Source of the DNA: Blepharisma japonicum
Lineage: Eukaryota; Ciliophora; Heterotrichea; Heterotrichida; Blepharismidae
Assembly (NCBI GenBank): GCA_949751835.1
Contig: CATKHK010000018.1
Location: forward strand, 1 to 64,000
Direction: 5' to 3'
Length of the DNA: 64,000 bases
Shown here piece after piece: positions 32,561 through 44,600 of the stretch. Positions within the stretch are counted from its first letter, which is position 1; each line of letters starts with the position of its first letter. The notes under the pieces are model-generated. The model saw only the letters and a program-made list of their open reading frames with translations, was not told the DNA's origin and did not search any database. The position numbers and the translations under genes were made by a program.

Positions 32561-32784
32561 AAGACGATTATAATTAATCTTATTCTATCTAATCTTTATA
32601 AGCATTAAAAATTTAAGTTTATTTTAGAATTTTATAAAAAATTCTTGAAATGGGAATAAGACGGAAATCTTTATCTCAAAAACTTATAACTTTAAAAACA
32701 TAGCTATCAATGCCCAATTTAAATTTTCGTTATATTATTTTATTTGTTTAATTAACATAAATTATTAATGCAATTAATATAAAA

Positions 32785-33423
32785 ATGGATTTCATCATCA
32801 ATATAAATTCAAACCTCCAAGAAAATTTTAACTCTTCTTCAAGTCTGGCATTTCAAGACGACTTAAAAATGAGTCATTACACATTTAAACCCATAGAAAG
32901 ACAAAAATCAAAGGTTATTGACACAAAAAAGCGTTGGTCAAAAGAAGAAAATCTTCTGCTCTTAAATTTGTATTCAATCCACGGAGCGAAATGGGAAATG
33001 ATATCTAATTTCTTCACAGATAGATCATCATTTTCAGTTAAAAATCATTTCTATGGGCTCTCTAAAGGAATGACTTTAGACAAAAAAAAAGAATTGAAGA
33101 AGCTCAGAATAGAAAGTAAAGAGCAAAAAGCCGTTCAAATTTTCAATTCTGTTACCTTAAATGAATCTACAAAGTTAGAAGAAGACTTACTTGTTGAGAG
33201 TTTTTTTGCAGACGAGTTAAAATCAGTAGATAAAATGGAACTATGCGAAAATGTAAATAATATAAATTTGAATATTCAGTACGAGGATTTAGTTGATCAA
33301 AACAAAGTTAGAGAAAAGCTAAATGAAAAGTACGATGAACTTAAAAAACTATCAGCTATTTTAGAAAAACAGATTTTACTCAAGAGAACAGAGATTAGTC
33401 TTATGCCAAAAACTGTTTGCTAA
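32785..33423 (+). CDS. Single-repeat Myb/SANT DNA-binding protein, copy 1
   Basis: 212 residues, ATG to TAA, no TGA. One Myb-type helix-turn-helix lies at about 50-100: KKRWSKEENLLLLNLYSIHG, then KWEMISNFFTDRS and SVKNHFYGL, with the spaced Trp residues of a Myb repeat. A short conserved acidic segment follows (EEDLLVESFFADELK), and a C-terminal leucine-rich helix (about 175-205) may mediate dimerisation. The family binds DNA in the nucleus; targets are unknown. A close paralogue of exactly the same length follows at 33854, so this is a tandem duplication. Confidence 0.85.
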   Translation: MDFIININSNLQENFNSSSSLAFQDDLKMSHYTFKPIERQKSKVIDTKKRWSKEENLLLLNLYSIHGAKWEMISNFFTDRSSFSVKNHFYGLSKGMTLDKKKELKKLRIESKEQKAVQIFNSVTLNESTKLEEDLLVESFFADELKSVDKMELCENVNNINLNIQYEDLVDQNKVREKLNEKYDELKKLSAILEKQILLKRTEISLMPKTVC

Positions 33424-33853
33424 GAAGAACTTAATTATTTAAACAAATATTCATAACATTTAGTTTAATTCCCTAATTTTATATGAATTTAATTTCCTGT
33501 CAAATAAGAATATATGGCATATAGAATATTGTATCTTGGATTACTTAGAATATTGAACAAAACAAAATTTAAACTTAAAACTTGTGATATTTACACAATT
33601 AATAAAAGAGAATAATTGTACTTTTGAAACTTTAACAGCCTATAAATTGTGAAAATTAAGAATACAAAATAATTTATAAAATTAAGTATTTTAAATGCAT
33701 TCGAATTCAAAGTTATAGATTCCAAGCGCAACAATAACAATAATTATGAGTTGTAATACCACTTTAGCTTTTCGATTAAAAATTATTAGCAATACTTCTC
33801 ACCTTTATGGCTATTAATTGTATTATTAGTATTAAACTAATCATAATATAATA
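33424..33853. other. Spacer between the Myb paralogues
   Basis: A+T-rich, no gene seen. It must hold the 3' end of the first and the promoter of the second Myb gene. Confidence 0.55.
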
Positions 33854-34492
33854 ATGGAGATGATCATCAAAAATAATTCAAATTATCAAGAAAAGCCAAT
33901 GCACCTTGCAGACTTATCACATCAAAATGATTCACTGAGTCAAATTAATGCAAATGAGCACAAACAAAGACAGAAATCAAAAGATATTGATTCAAAAAAA
34001 CGCTGGTCAAAAGAGGAAAATCTTCTTCTCCTGAGTATGTATGCTGCGCATGGGGCTAAGTGGGAATTAATTTCGAATTTATTTAATGATCGATCTGCGG
34101 TTTCAGTTAAAAATCATCTTTATGGACTATGTAGGAAGATGAGTTTCGAAAAAAGAAATGAACTAAAGCTCCAAAGAATTTCAAGCAGAGAGCCACAAAG
34201 TATACACATTTTTCGTGAAACTAGTTTAAATTTACCATCAAAAACTGAAGAAGATCTAATCGTTGAAAGCTTTTTGGCCGACGAGTTAAAACCAGTGGAT
34301 AGAATGGAACTGGACAAAAAATGGATCACGGCAAATTTGAATCCACAGGATGCCAATTTAAATGATCCTCAAAAAATTCAGGAAAAATTGTATGAAAAAT
34401 TAAACGACCTTAAAAAACTATCAGCTCTTTTAGAGAAGCAACTTTTGTGTAGATTAGCCTGATACAAGGCAATGCCAAAAGATGCCTGCTAA
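33854..34492 (+). CDS. Single-repeat Myb/SANT DNA-binding protein, copy 2
   Basis: 212 residues when the TGA at 34460-34462 is read as Trp; it then ends MPKDAC against MPKTVC in the paralogue at 32785, which has exactly the same length. This is one of the cleanest proofs of TGA=Trp in the window. Myb repeat: KKRWSKEENLLLLSMYAAHG, KWELISNLFNDRS, SVKNHLYGL. The EEDLIVESFLADELK segment and the C-terminal helix are conserved, which suggests that these regions are functional beyond DNA binding. The N-terminal 40 residues diverge most. Confidence 0.88.
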
Positions 34493-34943
34493 AAAAATAG
34501 TAGCACGTTATATAATCATTAGCATAGGAAGCAGCTTGGGCTTAGCATTTTGTGGGCAGTATTAGTTAAAAGATAATTGCTTACAAAGTTTTATGAGAAT
34601 AATTTCATTTTTCATTATAATTATAAAAATATTTGATCAATAATAAATTTAAATATCTCTTATATTTAGGTATTTAATTTGGTATTTTTAAATTTCTCGT
34701 ACATGTTTAATAGATTCTGCTGGATAAATTTTATCAATTCACATTCTGCAGCAGTAGAAAAATTATTGTAATAGATACCAAAATTTAAGATACTTTAATC
34801 ACTTTAAATTTTTAGTAAAACTTGAATTTTGAATTATTCTAAGGGAATGCTTAAATATTCATCTTTATATCAAAGAGACTTCTTTATTTCCTATAATAAT
34901 GAAAATGAAGACCCCGCAACAGTAACAGCTACTTAGAATTATA
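34493..34943. other. Intergenic, no gene seen
   Basis: About 450 A+T-rich bases with no credible reading frame. It lies upstream of the FHA-RINGv gene and is its likely promoter region. Confidence 0.5.
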
Positions 34944-36005
34944 ATGAAGACAATGACCTGGGTTCGCGATTCCCACAATTTATTTGACTATGAGTCACGC
35001 AGCTGCCACAAAAAGAAACTCATTGCATCAAACCCATGCAGCATAATCCGATGCGAAACAGAGGTCAATCTTATTTCCGATTTTACAAACATTTCCCGAT
35101 TGACTCCTCATTCTCAGGTCTTGGCCACCGTTTCTCAAAGAAATGGGATTTTCTATCTAAGTTCTGAGCAATGTGAGCCAATTTGGTTGATAGTTAGGTC
35201 TCTTAAAACTTCTGTAGGTTCAGGGGTTGTCCTAAAGCAAGGAGATATTATAAAGCTGGGCAGAATGGTATATAGAATTAAAGAACTCAGCACCAGCAGC
35301 TCTGACTCTTCTAGTGACCAAACTCAAGGTAGTGAAGATGAGTGTGAAGTCCCGAATGAGCATGAAACAACGACATGCCGAATATGTTTCGGAGAGTCTG
35401 AAGGCCCAGAAAATCCTCTAATTTCACCATGCAGCTGTATTGGTTCGGTTAAATTTATCCATTTGCAGTGTCTTCAAAGGTGACTTCATTCCAGGGTTTC
35501 TGAAAGATTAGGGCAAAACGTGTCGTCTTATCATTGGAAAACGATGGAGTGTGAAATTTGTAAAAATAATTATCCGTTTAGTTTGGGAGTGCAAGGGAAA
35601 GAAAGAGAATTATTTCAAGTAGAAAAGTCAGAGCTGCCAAGGATTGTGCTGGAAGGAGTGGACGATGGAAAAGGAGGCAACAAAGGTGTGTATATAGTGA
35701 CATTTAACGAAAACTCAACAGCCAAATTAGGAAGAGGCCACGAATGTGAAGTGAGAATTTCTGATATATCGGTATCAAGGTGCCATGCAACTATCCAATT
35801 TAGTAACGGGAACTTCACTATTGAAGATAATAATTCAAAATTCGGGACTTTACTGCAGGTGACTGATCCACTTCCATTACTAGCAAATTCTGCTATTGCC
35901 TTGCAAGCTGGAAGAACGGTCCTAGCTGTATCTCTGAAAGGAGATGAATCTACTGCATATGAAAATTCATTAGATAGGCTGCCTGCTCATAAGAGATCAT
36001 TATAA
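34944..36005 (+). CDS. RING-variant (RING-CH) and FHA domain protein
   Basis: 353 residues, ATG to TAA, with one TGA as Trp at the end of the zinc domain (QCLQRW). A first FHA-like segment lies at about 50-115 (ending in GDIIKLGRMVYRIKEL), followed by a Ser-rich acidic linker. The RING-variant domain lies at about 148-210: CRICFG, CSCIGSVKFIHLQCLQRW, CEIC, the C4HC3 pattern of MARCH-type E3 ligases. A second, typical FHA domain follows at about 250-320: KLGRGHECEVRISDISVSR, CHATIQF, NNSKFGTLL. No transmembrane segment follows the RING, unlike membrane MARCH proteins. The inferred role is a phospho-threonine-guided ubiquitin ligase. Confidence 0.85.
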
Positions 36006-36114
36006 GTAATTTTATATGAATTAATTTTGAGCATCCATGACCATATTTGACTCTGACGAGTACAATGATTAACATATCACAAATTTTATTCTTAAAAAAC
36101 ACGTTTTATAAAAT

Positions 36115-37053
36115 ATGCTTTCTAGAGAGACGGAAATGCTCTTTAGCAGGCTAGATTGCTATGATGTTCTTAAGACATTAGGCAAAGGAGCGACATCTAA
36201 AGTGAAGCTGCTTCAAGAACCGACCTCAAGAATCCTGTATGCAGCCAAGATTTTCAAATATTCCCAAGAGGATATCGGTCTAAGAGACCAAGTTTACACG
36301 GAAATAGAATGTTTAAATAGAATTTCTCATAAGCGTGTTATAAAGTACTTTAACTATTGTGAAGGAGGAGTTTACCGGAAAAAAAATCAAACTAGTTATC
36401 GTTGTCTTTATATCTTGATGGAGTACTGTATAAATGGTGAATTTTATGACCTTATAAATGACTATGGTAGCCTAGATACTTATTTGTGTCGGTTTTATTT
36501 TAGACAATTAATAGAAGCATTAGAAGCTTGCCATCGGGTAGGTGTTTATCACGGTGACATAAAGCTCGAAAATTTGCTACTAGATAGTGAATTTAACCTC
36601 AAATTAATTGATTTTGGTTCATCGAACTATAAAAATCTCAAAGACCTCTTCGCAGTCAGAGGAACAGAAAACTACATGCCACCAGAAATAAGACAAAACT
36701 CTCAATACGACCCTGAAAAAGTCGACGTCTTCGAGGCAGGAGTTTTATTGTTTATTATGTTCGTAGGGGTTCCACCTTTCAATTTCGCTGATATTTCTGA
36801 TAACTTTTATCGATGCTTGATAGGAGAAGAAACCTCAAAAATCTTCTGGAGATACCATCAGAAAAAACGAGAAAATAAAATTTTCACCGCAGAATTCACA
36901 AATTTAATCGAAAGAATGCTTGCGTTTAACCCTGGAGATAGGCCAAGTATAACCGATATCAAAGAAGATGTCTGGTTTAATTCAGAAGTCCCTAACAAAG
37001 AAGAAATTGTGAGGATGATTGAATACCTTAAGACTAATAACCCAGAACCATAA
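36115..37053 (+). CDS. Ser/Thr protein kinase, CAMK-like
   Basis: 312 residues, ATG to TAA, no TGA. The kinase domain fills almost the whole protein (about 14-290): LGKGATSKVKL glycine loop, AAKIF lysine, LMEYCINGEFYDLI hinge, HGDIKLENLLLD catalytic loop (Gly replaces the Arg of HRD), LIDFGSS, GTENYMPPEI and DVFEAGVLLFIMFVGVPPF. The missing HRD arginine suggests activity not gated by activation-loop phosphorylation. There are no extra domains. The 3' end is convergent with the methyltransferase gene, with 42 bases between. Confidence 0.85.
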   Translation: MLSRETEMLFSRLDCYDVLKTLGKGATSKVKLLQEPTSRILYAAKIFKYSQEDIGLRDQVYTEIECLNRISHKRVIKYFNYCEGGVYRKKNQTSYRCLYILMEYCINGEFYDLINDYGSLDTYLCRFYFRQLIEALEACHRVGVYHGDIKLENLLLDSEFNLKLIDFGSSNYKNLKDLFAVRGTENYMPPEIRQNSQYDPEKVDVFEAGVLLFIMFVGVPPFNFADISDNFYRCLIGEETSKIFWRYHQKKRENKIFTAEFTNLIERMLAFNPGDRPSITDIKEDVWFNSEVPNKEEIVRMIEYLKTNNPEP

Positions 37054-37095
37054 TAAAATTCTAATAATTTTATTAATTTTTACTAATAAATCTGC

Positions 37096-40000
37096 TTATT
37101 TTATGTAATTTTGTTTCATGTACTCCCATATACAGATTGACCCACTTACATGCACATTAAGTGACCTAACCATTCCAAACTGAGGAATTTCTACACAATG
37201 GTCGACTAGTTCTAAAATATTTCCAGGGATCCCTTCCTTTTCTTTTCCTAGGACCAGGACACACTTGCTTGGAAATTCATATTGATTTATAGGTATACTA
37301 TTAGCAGTTTGTTCTAAACCTACAATTCGGTATTGATTATGTCTGCAAAGGTTTAGATAAACTGGGAGGTTTTCTTCAGTAACTTCTATTATAGGGAGCC
37401 ATCTGTCAGCTGTTACTGCCATATTCTTATATTCTGCTTCGTTGATCATGTTTTTATTTGGGACAGTTAAAAGCTGCAAATTAAAAACTTCACCGGTTCT
37501 TGTTAAGCCTGCTAAATTTGGCAGTTTATCGAGCAAAGATGCAACAATTATCAATTCATGCCTTCTCTGTATTCCTTTCATAGTCCTCATTTCTACTAAA
37601 GCTTGAGTGTCTTCTACTTTTCTCTGGAAATTGGCCTCAATTTTATGTTCAAGTGGCAGTTCAGCTGCTTTTAGTCTCCAATAATGTTCTCCGCTGGCCA
37701 ATCCTTCTTCTCCATAAAATTCATCATCCCTCGTATTTTTCACAGTTTCATCAATGAGATTTACTAAAGAGTCATGAACTAGCTCATCAGCATCATCTAT
37801 ATACCCTTTCATTATTAACGAAATCCCACATTCTTTTAACTGATTAAATCCTTCTATTAAATTTTCGAATCTCTGTTGCATTTTTATACACTCTTTATTT
37901 TTGAATAAAAATGGGAACATAGGCGATTTTGTGGAGAAATCTGGGTACTTTTCAAGTAATTTGTAGATAATATAGTGAGAAGCTCGCCTGATATGAGCAG
38001 TATTACATATCATAAATGGAAGGATTTTATTAAAAATATTTTCTCTGATAGGCTCGTCATCAAGAAATACCATAACTGCTCCCAAGACGACAATAGTTGA
38101 GCTTGCTACTTGAGGCTTTAAATTATAATCATCTAATACAGGAAGAGTAATTTCTGTATATTGAGGGTTGGACAAGAGCAAAGAAATTAAAAATCTCTCT
38201 ATGTATTGACGAATTACATGAACATGAGGTATTGAAATTATTTCTACACATTTTTGCACTGATTCTTTTATTAACTTTTGATCATTTTTTGCTATTATTC
38301 AACTTGATAGCACACAAGCAAGCTGTCCAAGTCTGATTTTTTGCTTATATAACTCACTGTTAGGCAGTTCTCCTCTTTGCTTTGATAGGCCAGAAAGCCC
38401 AGAAAAGCATTCTTTTACAATTTTATAAGAAAATTCCTCTTCATATGAAATTTTATCAATAAATGCTAACGTTAGCATTCGTATATATTGGCCTTGCTCA
38501 GCAATTTCATCTATTTTGCAATGCGGTTTAGGCGAATTTATCAAAGCAAAGGAATTCATCAAGGCAAATTCAGAATCATCGCCTCGCATTTCTTGGTATA
38601 AAGAAAGCTCCAAAATTAAGCTTGTATATGGGAGAACCCTTGATGAGTGGGCGAGGAAAATTGGGTAGCATTCGTTAAGAAGAGCTCGGGTAAAGCCCCA
38701 TCTTTCGTGTCCTTTATCAATGACTTTTTTAAAAAGCTTTGGAAGATAAGTGTCATTAAGAGGGGAAAGAATAGAGCTTTCGTTGAAAGCGAAGGATAAA
38801 AATGTCACTGCAATACCAATTGGAGCATCATGCTTGCCTTCGAGTACTAAAGCCCAGCATTTTTCATAGATTTCTTCTATTTGTAGAACTAGGTAAAATA
38901 TTACAGTTGTTGGCTTGGAGAGCAGCAGGCAAAAAACTAGTTTTGAGTATGGAAAATAAAGTTTCCATAGTTTGTTGGTGGCAAAAATCGACAAGTTCAA
39001 CTGCCGGCTGGATAATATAGCTTTTATCTTCAATGATTGTAACACATAATCCAATAATTTCCCATTTCAGCACAGAAACATTTGCCAAAAAGTCCCTATT
39101 TTGGCACTTATCCCTTTCTTTTAGTGTAATTACTATTTCTGCTGTTTTATTTGCAAGTAATGAAGCTTCGTCTGTGTTGATAATCTGCATATCAATTACC
39201 GATCCTAAAAAGAGCTTTAAATACGACAAATATGAATACAAAGCTACATTTTCTGCACTCTGCATATATTTTAATATATGCTCTGAATGATTTCTGACCT
39301 TCCCAATACATCTTCCTCCTAATATCTTAAAAAATACTTCTAATGCACTAATAAGAATCTTTAAAGCGTCACTGTCCTCTATAAGAGTCATTGCATAAGA
39401 AATTATTTCCTCTAAAATTGCTTCAAAAAAGACTGAAAATTGTGATTGAATAGAAGGTTCAGAAGAAATATATAAGAAAACTGATGCAAGTTCTTGAATT
39501 CAAGATAAAGCAATGTTTTTATTGATATAAATGTTTCGATATACTCCAGAAATAGCGGCGAAATAAGGGGAAAGAAGGTCTTTTAGCTCTTCATACGTAA
39601 TTTTTGAGAATTTTAAGAGCAAGCCAATCTCTTTTGGAGAAAATAAAGCCTTGGGCTTTTCATCATAGGCGACCACTAAAGCATCTGATAGTCATTGCTT
39701 TGATTCTTCTGGGTTTAATTTGATCACTTTTGGAAGAATAGGGATTTTTGCTGCAAGTCTAAGCTTTATAAGCCCATACTCAGGACTATCAACTTCTATA
39801 AAGCTTAAAGCCATTTTAAAGGCTGTATTTCTTTGTGATGGTGGCTGCTGAGGCATTTGCCCATCTGTCATAGCAATGACTGCATGCAATACCTCATCAT
39901 TTATGGCTTTATTAAGCTTGTTTTCTAATATAGCATCTACAAAATACCTAAATGTAATTTGAAATTTCACTTTCTGGCTGATTTCACTTATAAAAATTCT

Positions 40001-41158
40001 TGCGTATTTTACAAATAAATCATCCTCTAAATTACTGAAAAATTTCTTATAGAAAATTGGTATATAAGTCCCAAATTTTGATCTTTGTGTTAATGTAGGA
40101 GCATCTGAATATAACTGAGGATCAGATAAAAAGCTAATTAGTTCTTTGACAGCAAATTCAGTTTTATCTTCAATGCTAGTCATGTAGTGTTTTGCAATAT
40201 ACCTTCTTACTGATATATTTTCATGTTGTATAGCTCTCTCGTATAGCAAAGCAAGATATTTTCTTTCCCAATTCATTAATGTTGAAACCCTTGGCCATAA
40301 GCCTTCTACTAAATGTCTGGCATAGTTTTCTAGCACATCATAAAGTTCCCAGAAAGTCTCCCATTCAGACGAATTTTGAGATGTGGATTTTATGTATTGC
40401 TTAAGCATGATAGAAGCTTGTTTTCTTATATACGCATCGAGATGAAGCAAATCTTTTTCTATGCTAGTTCATAGAGAAGGGTTAGAAAGCAGGTCTGGGG
40501 TTTTGAAAATTAAATGAGTGTATGGCATTAATTCTCCTGTGTAGCCTGGGATTGGCTTTATATTAACTAACACTTTTTCAATATTTGGCTTCAAAAATTC
40601 GTCTGGAAAAGATGATAAAATTATCGCTGAGGTCCTATGATATGGCAATAAAATCATATAGTGAGAGCAAGACACATCTGAATAATCTTCATATAAATCT
40701 CCTCTAGTATACCTATTATCTCTAATAGAATTTTTCACATTTTCTAAGGTGTCTATTATAAGCTGTTTTATTCCTATTTCCATATTAGGCCCAATTTCTT
40801 CGATTACACTCATGATTTTTTGCATAATTTCTTTAGGCTTTTCATGCACTTTTTCTAAGTATTTTTCCACAAATTCAGCTGGAAAAGCTTGAAAAAAGAC
40901 CTCAATAAGCTCTTTTTTCATTTCTTCTCTATGGATGACTTCACTGATTTCATTGAAATTTTTGAGTTCATGCATCTCATTAAGGATTAACAAGGCTAGA
41001 TATGTCTCTAAACCTCCTTTATTCAATAAAGATTTTATGGAGTCTAGACTAAGCTTAAGCAATGCAACTGTTTTTGATAGTGATTTACAGGTAGCTTGCT
41101 GCTGAGCTGGGTCTTGCGTAGATATCTCTTGAATGAAGGAGATTAAGAATTCAGACAT
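37096..41158 (-). CDS. TRM3: TRM3/TARBP1-type tRNA (guanosine-2'-O)-methyltransferase
   Basis: 1348 residues, joined from 41158-38905 and 38888-37096 across one 16-base intron, with four TGA as Trp (for example at 40469, 39692 and 38299). The N-terminal about 1150 residues are helical, HEAT-like. The C-terminal about 160 residues form a SPOUT methyltransferase: RIVGLEQTANS (motif 1), CVLVLGKEKEGIPGNILELV (motif 2) and SLNVHVSGSICIWEY (motif 3). In yeast and human the family methylates the 2'-O of G18 in tRNA. The length fits Trm3 (about 1430) and TARBP1 (about 1620). Start at the ATG at 41158, 33 bases from the end of the next minus-strand gene. Confidence 0.9.
38889..38904 (-). other. 16-base intron in the TRM3-type gene
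   Basis: On the minus strand the intron is GTAATATTTTACCTAG. Removing it restores the frame (NNFLQIEEIYEKCW) between two long frames that otherwise disagree by one base. Phase 1. Confidence 0.9.
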
Positions 41159-41191
41159 TTAATCTATTTAAAGTATTTTTTAATTGTATTT

Positions 41192-41395
41192 TTAAGGACT
41201 TCGCATAAGTCTATGAACTTTGGGCCCTAAGATAGCTATGATGAAGAAATAGCCGATTCCAAATCTAAAACCTTCAGTGAACGGTCTAATAAGCCAATAA
41301 TAAATCCAGGATGGTTGATCAAATGAGTCGCTGATATCTGAATCCTTAGATTGTAGTCTATATAATGACATCATATTTTGCTGCTCGTCTCCCAT
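41192..41395 (-). CDS. Small single-pass membrane protein
   Basis: 67 residues, ATG to TAA. An acidic N-terminus (MGDEQQNMMSLYRLQSKDSD) is followed by an aromatic stretch (SWIYYWLIRPF) and one hydrophobic segment at about 46-58 (GIGYFFIIAILG), ending in a short basic tail. It lies 33 bases upstream of the TRM3-type gene on the same strand and divergent from the myosin gene. No family recognised; small mitochondrial membrane subunits look similar but this is only a guess. A clean ATG frame with coding-like composition supports it. Confidence 0.55.
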   Translation of the reverse strand: MGDEQQNMMSLYRLQSKDSDISDSFDQPSWIYYWLIRPFTEGFRFGIGYFFIIAILGPKVHRLMRSP

Positions 41396-41656
41396 TTATT
41401 AAATGCTTATTTATCCTCATGAGAGTATTAGAATTAATTTTTAATCTCATTCATTCCTATTTACTTTAGAAAGGTAATATTTATATAAATCTAGATCAAA
41501 CCATCTAAATAAATATAATTTTTGTTTAATTTCTCAATTGCTTTCCTATCAAAATTCTCCCAAGTACCTTACTCTAATAAAATTAACGATTTTTCTCATC
41601 ACTTTTTCACTAATTTTGCAATCAATCTCTATTAATTCATAGTAGTTAATTTTAAA

Positions 41657-44600
41657 ATGGACAATCCTCGACTTAAATCAACTGACCAAATTATCCAAGA
41701 ACTCCAGTCTTTAGAGACCTCAACTGCTTCTTCTTCGCTCTATGAAAAAATGCAAGTCTATGTGCTCGTCAGCTATGAAGACCCAAGCGATGATGCATTT
41801 TACAATGGAGAAATCGTCAAAATCAATGAAGACTCAGTCTCTGTCAAGCTTCTTAATGGCAGCAAAAAGATCATTGAAGTCTCTGCAAATGAAGTTTTCC
41901 CTGTTGACGAAGATGCTGAGCAAGGAGTTTCTGACCTCTCCAAACTTTCTAATCTTCATGAAGCTGCTCTCCTTGTTAATGTTGAAGTACGCTATCAGCA
42001 AAAAGAAATATATACTTATGTAGCTCAAACTTTAATAGTGATTAACCCATACCAAAACATCCCAGAGCTGCTTTCCCAAGACACTGTAAACCATTATCTC
42101 AACGATAATTTAGAAAATCTTGATCCTCATATTTTTGCAATTTCTAAGCAAGCTTATACACAATTGTGGGAAAATAAAAAAAATCAAGCAATTGTGATTA
42201 GTGGAGAAAGCGGAGCAGGAAAAACAGAGACTACCAAACATGCTATGAGGTTTTTAACTTATCTGTCTGGGCGTGGAGAATATGAAGGAATAGAGGAGAA
42301 ACTGATAAGATGCAATCCACTATTAGAAGCATTTGGGAATGCTAAAACAGTGAGAAATGATAACTCGTCAAGGTTTGGGAAATATATAAGGATCTTTTAT
42401 AATGGAAAAACAAAAAACATTAGTGGAGCTTCAATAGCGAATTATTTGTTAGAAAAATCAAGAGTTGTCATGCATTCTGCTGGAGAAAGGAATTATCATA
42501 TTTTTTATTTATTCTGTAAGCATGCACCTGCTGAAATATTAAGAGAACTTGGCTTAACAGAAGGAAACACACTAGATATGGATGAATATGTATATTTAAA
42601 AGGTGATAAAGACGCTGACACTATTAATGATATGGATTTTTACCAAGACGTGATGGCAAGCTTCAAAATTACAAATTTTTCTGATGCAGAAGTTCATGGA
42701 ATTTGGACAATTTTGGCAACAATTCTATCGATTGGAAATATTGAATTTGATGATACTCTGCATCAAGAAGACGATAGTGAGCCTTGTGAAATTTCAGAAG
42801 CATCGGGAAAATACTTTGAAAACGCTGCAAGATTATTGAATATTTCTGTTGATAAATTTTACAAAGCAATAACTACTTACGTCAGAAAAATTGGAGGCGC
42901 AGAAATAGCTTCTCCTCTCAGCAAAAAAGATTGTTCAGCTTACAGAGACTCAATAGCCAAAGCGTTATATGATAGACTATTTAACTGGATTGTCTTCAAA
43001 TTAAATAAAACTCTGCTACCACCTAGTACTTCTCAAGCAATATCAATAGGCTTATTAGATATTTTTGGCTTTGAGGTTTTTCCTGAAAATGGCTTTGAAC
43101 AATTTTGTATCAATTTCACTAATGAAAAACTGCAGCAGCTTTATGTTTCTTATATTTTTAAAATTGAAGAGCAAGAGCTGAGAAATGAAGGCTTAGAAGA
43201 ATTTATAACAGAATTAAATTATGTTGATAATCAGCCTATTTTGGACTTACTTGAAAAATTCCCTGGAGGAATTTTCAATTTAATTGATGAAGCGTGCTCT
43301 GTAAACAGTGATGATAAAAGATTGCTTCAACAAATTATAAAAACTCACAAAGAAAACCAATTTTTTGCAATACCTAAAATAGAAAGCGATGTTTTCACTG
43401 TTTTCCACACTGCAAGAGATGTAGATTATACAGTCAATGGCTTCAGGGTAAAAAATTTAGACGAACTTAGGAAAGAATTGGAGCTCTGTGCTGCTGAAAG
43501 CGGGGATGAAAATGTTAGAGAAATTTTTACTAAAGGAGTTGGGGTTGAGGATCAAGCAAATAAAGGCAAATTTTTAGGAGCAAAGTTTAGAAGACAGATG
43601 AACGCTGTCATGGAAGAGCTTGAAAGCTGTGATTGCCACTTTGTCAGGTGCATAAAACCTAATGAGGATAAATCACCCTTAAAATTCCTTCCAAGGCTTG
43701 TTTTGCTGCAAATTCAGTATTTAGGGCTCTTAGACTCTATTGCAATACGAAGACAAGGCTACCCTATTCGCTACACTTATGAACAGTTTTTTAAGAGGTT
43801 TGATGAAATTTATCCTGATCCTGAAAAGAAAAATAATCAATTGATGGAGTCTCCTCCAGATTGGCAAAATTTAGTGGAGGATATCATTGATGAATTTTTG
43901 CCTGGAATTGATGAAAAATATATTTTGTTTGGAAAATTCAAAATTTTCTTAAAAGCTGAAGTCAACATTTATCTTGAAAAAGCCAAACTCTCCTTCTTAA
44001 AAGAAAAAGATATTGCTGCAAGCAAAATTCAAGGATGGCTTAAAGCTAGAAAAGAATACCAAAATTTCAAAAATTATTTAAAAATTGTCGCTAGACTCCA
44101 AGCAACTTATAAGGCTAGAAAATGCCGTGAAGAATTTTTAGATATGAAAGAAAAAACATTAAAAATCCAAAGATGGGCTAGAGATATCCAATACAATGCT
44201 AAGGCTGATTTACGGGTTTTAGGACTTGAAATATTCAAAAAATATTTAGCAGTAAAAATGAACTCTCTGTATCAGCTAAAATATGTGAATATGGCTATTA
44301 CAGCACAAAGACTATGGAGGGGCTACAAAGGAAGACAAAAAGCTAGCGTTCATAAGTATATAGAAAGATTATTTAATACCAGAATTTTTAGGCCATCCTG
44401 GGAAAGAATTTATTTTAGAATGAGACTAAGGGCAGCTGTTTTAATACAAAAATTATTCCGTGGTTATCGATGCAGGAAAAATGAAACTTATAAGGTGACT
44501 GAGCTAAGAGAAAAAATGAAGCAGAGGAAATTAGATAAAGCAGCAACTAAAATACAAGCCTGGACTAAAGGAGAAATAGTGAGGAAAAAACTTAGTAGGA

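Noticed and set aside
39033-39290. Plus-strand frame inside the TRM3-type gene
   Set aside because: It lies antisense to a well-supported conserved gene, with no domain or ATG context of its own; similar shadows occur inside the myosin, channel and IF3-like genes.
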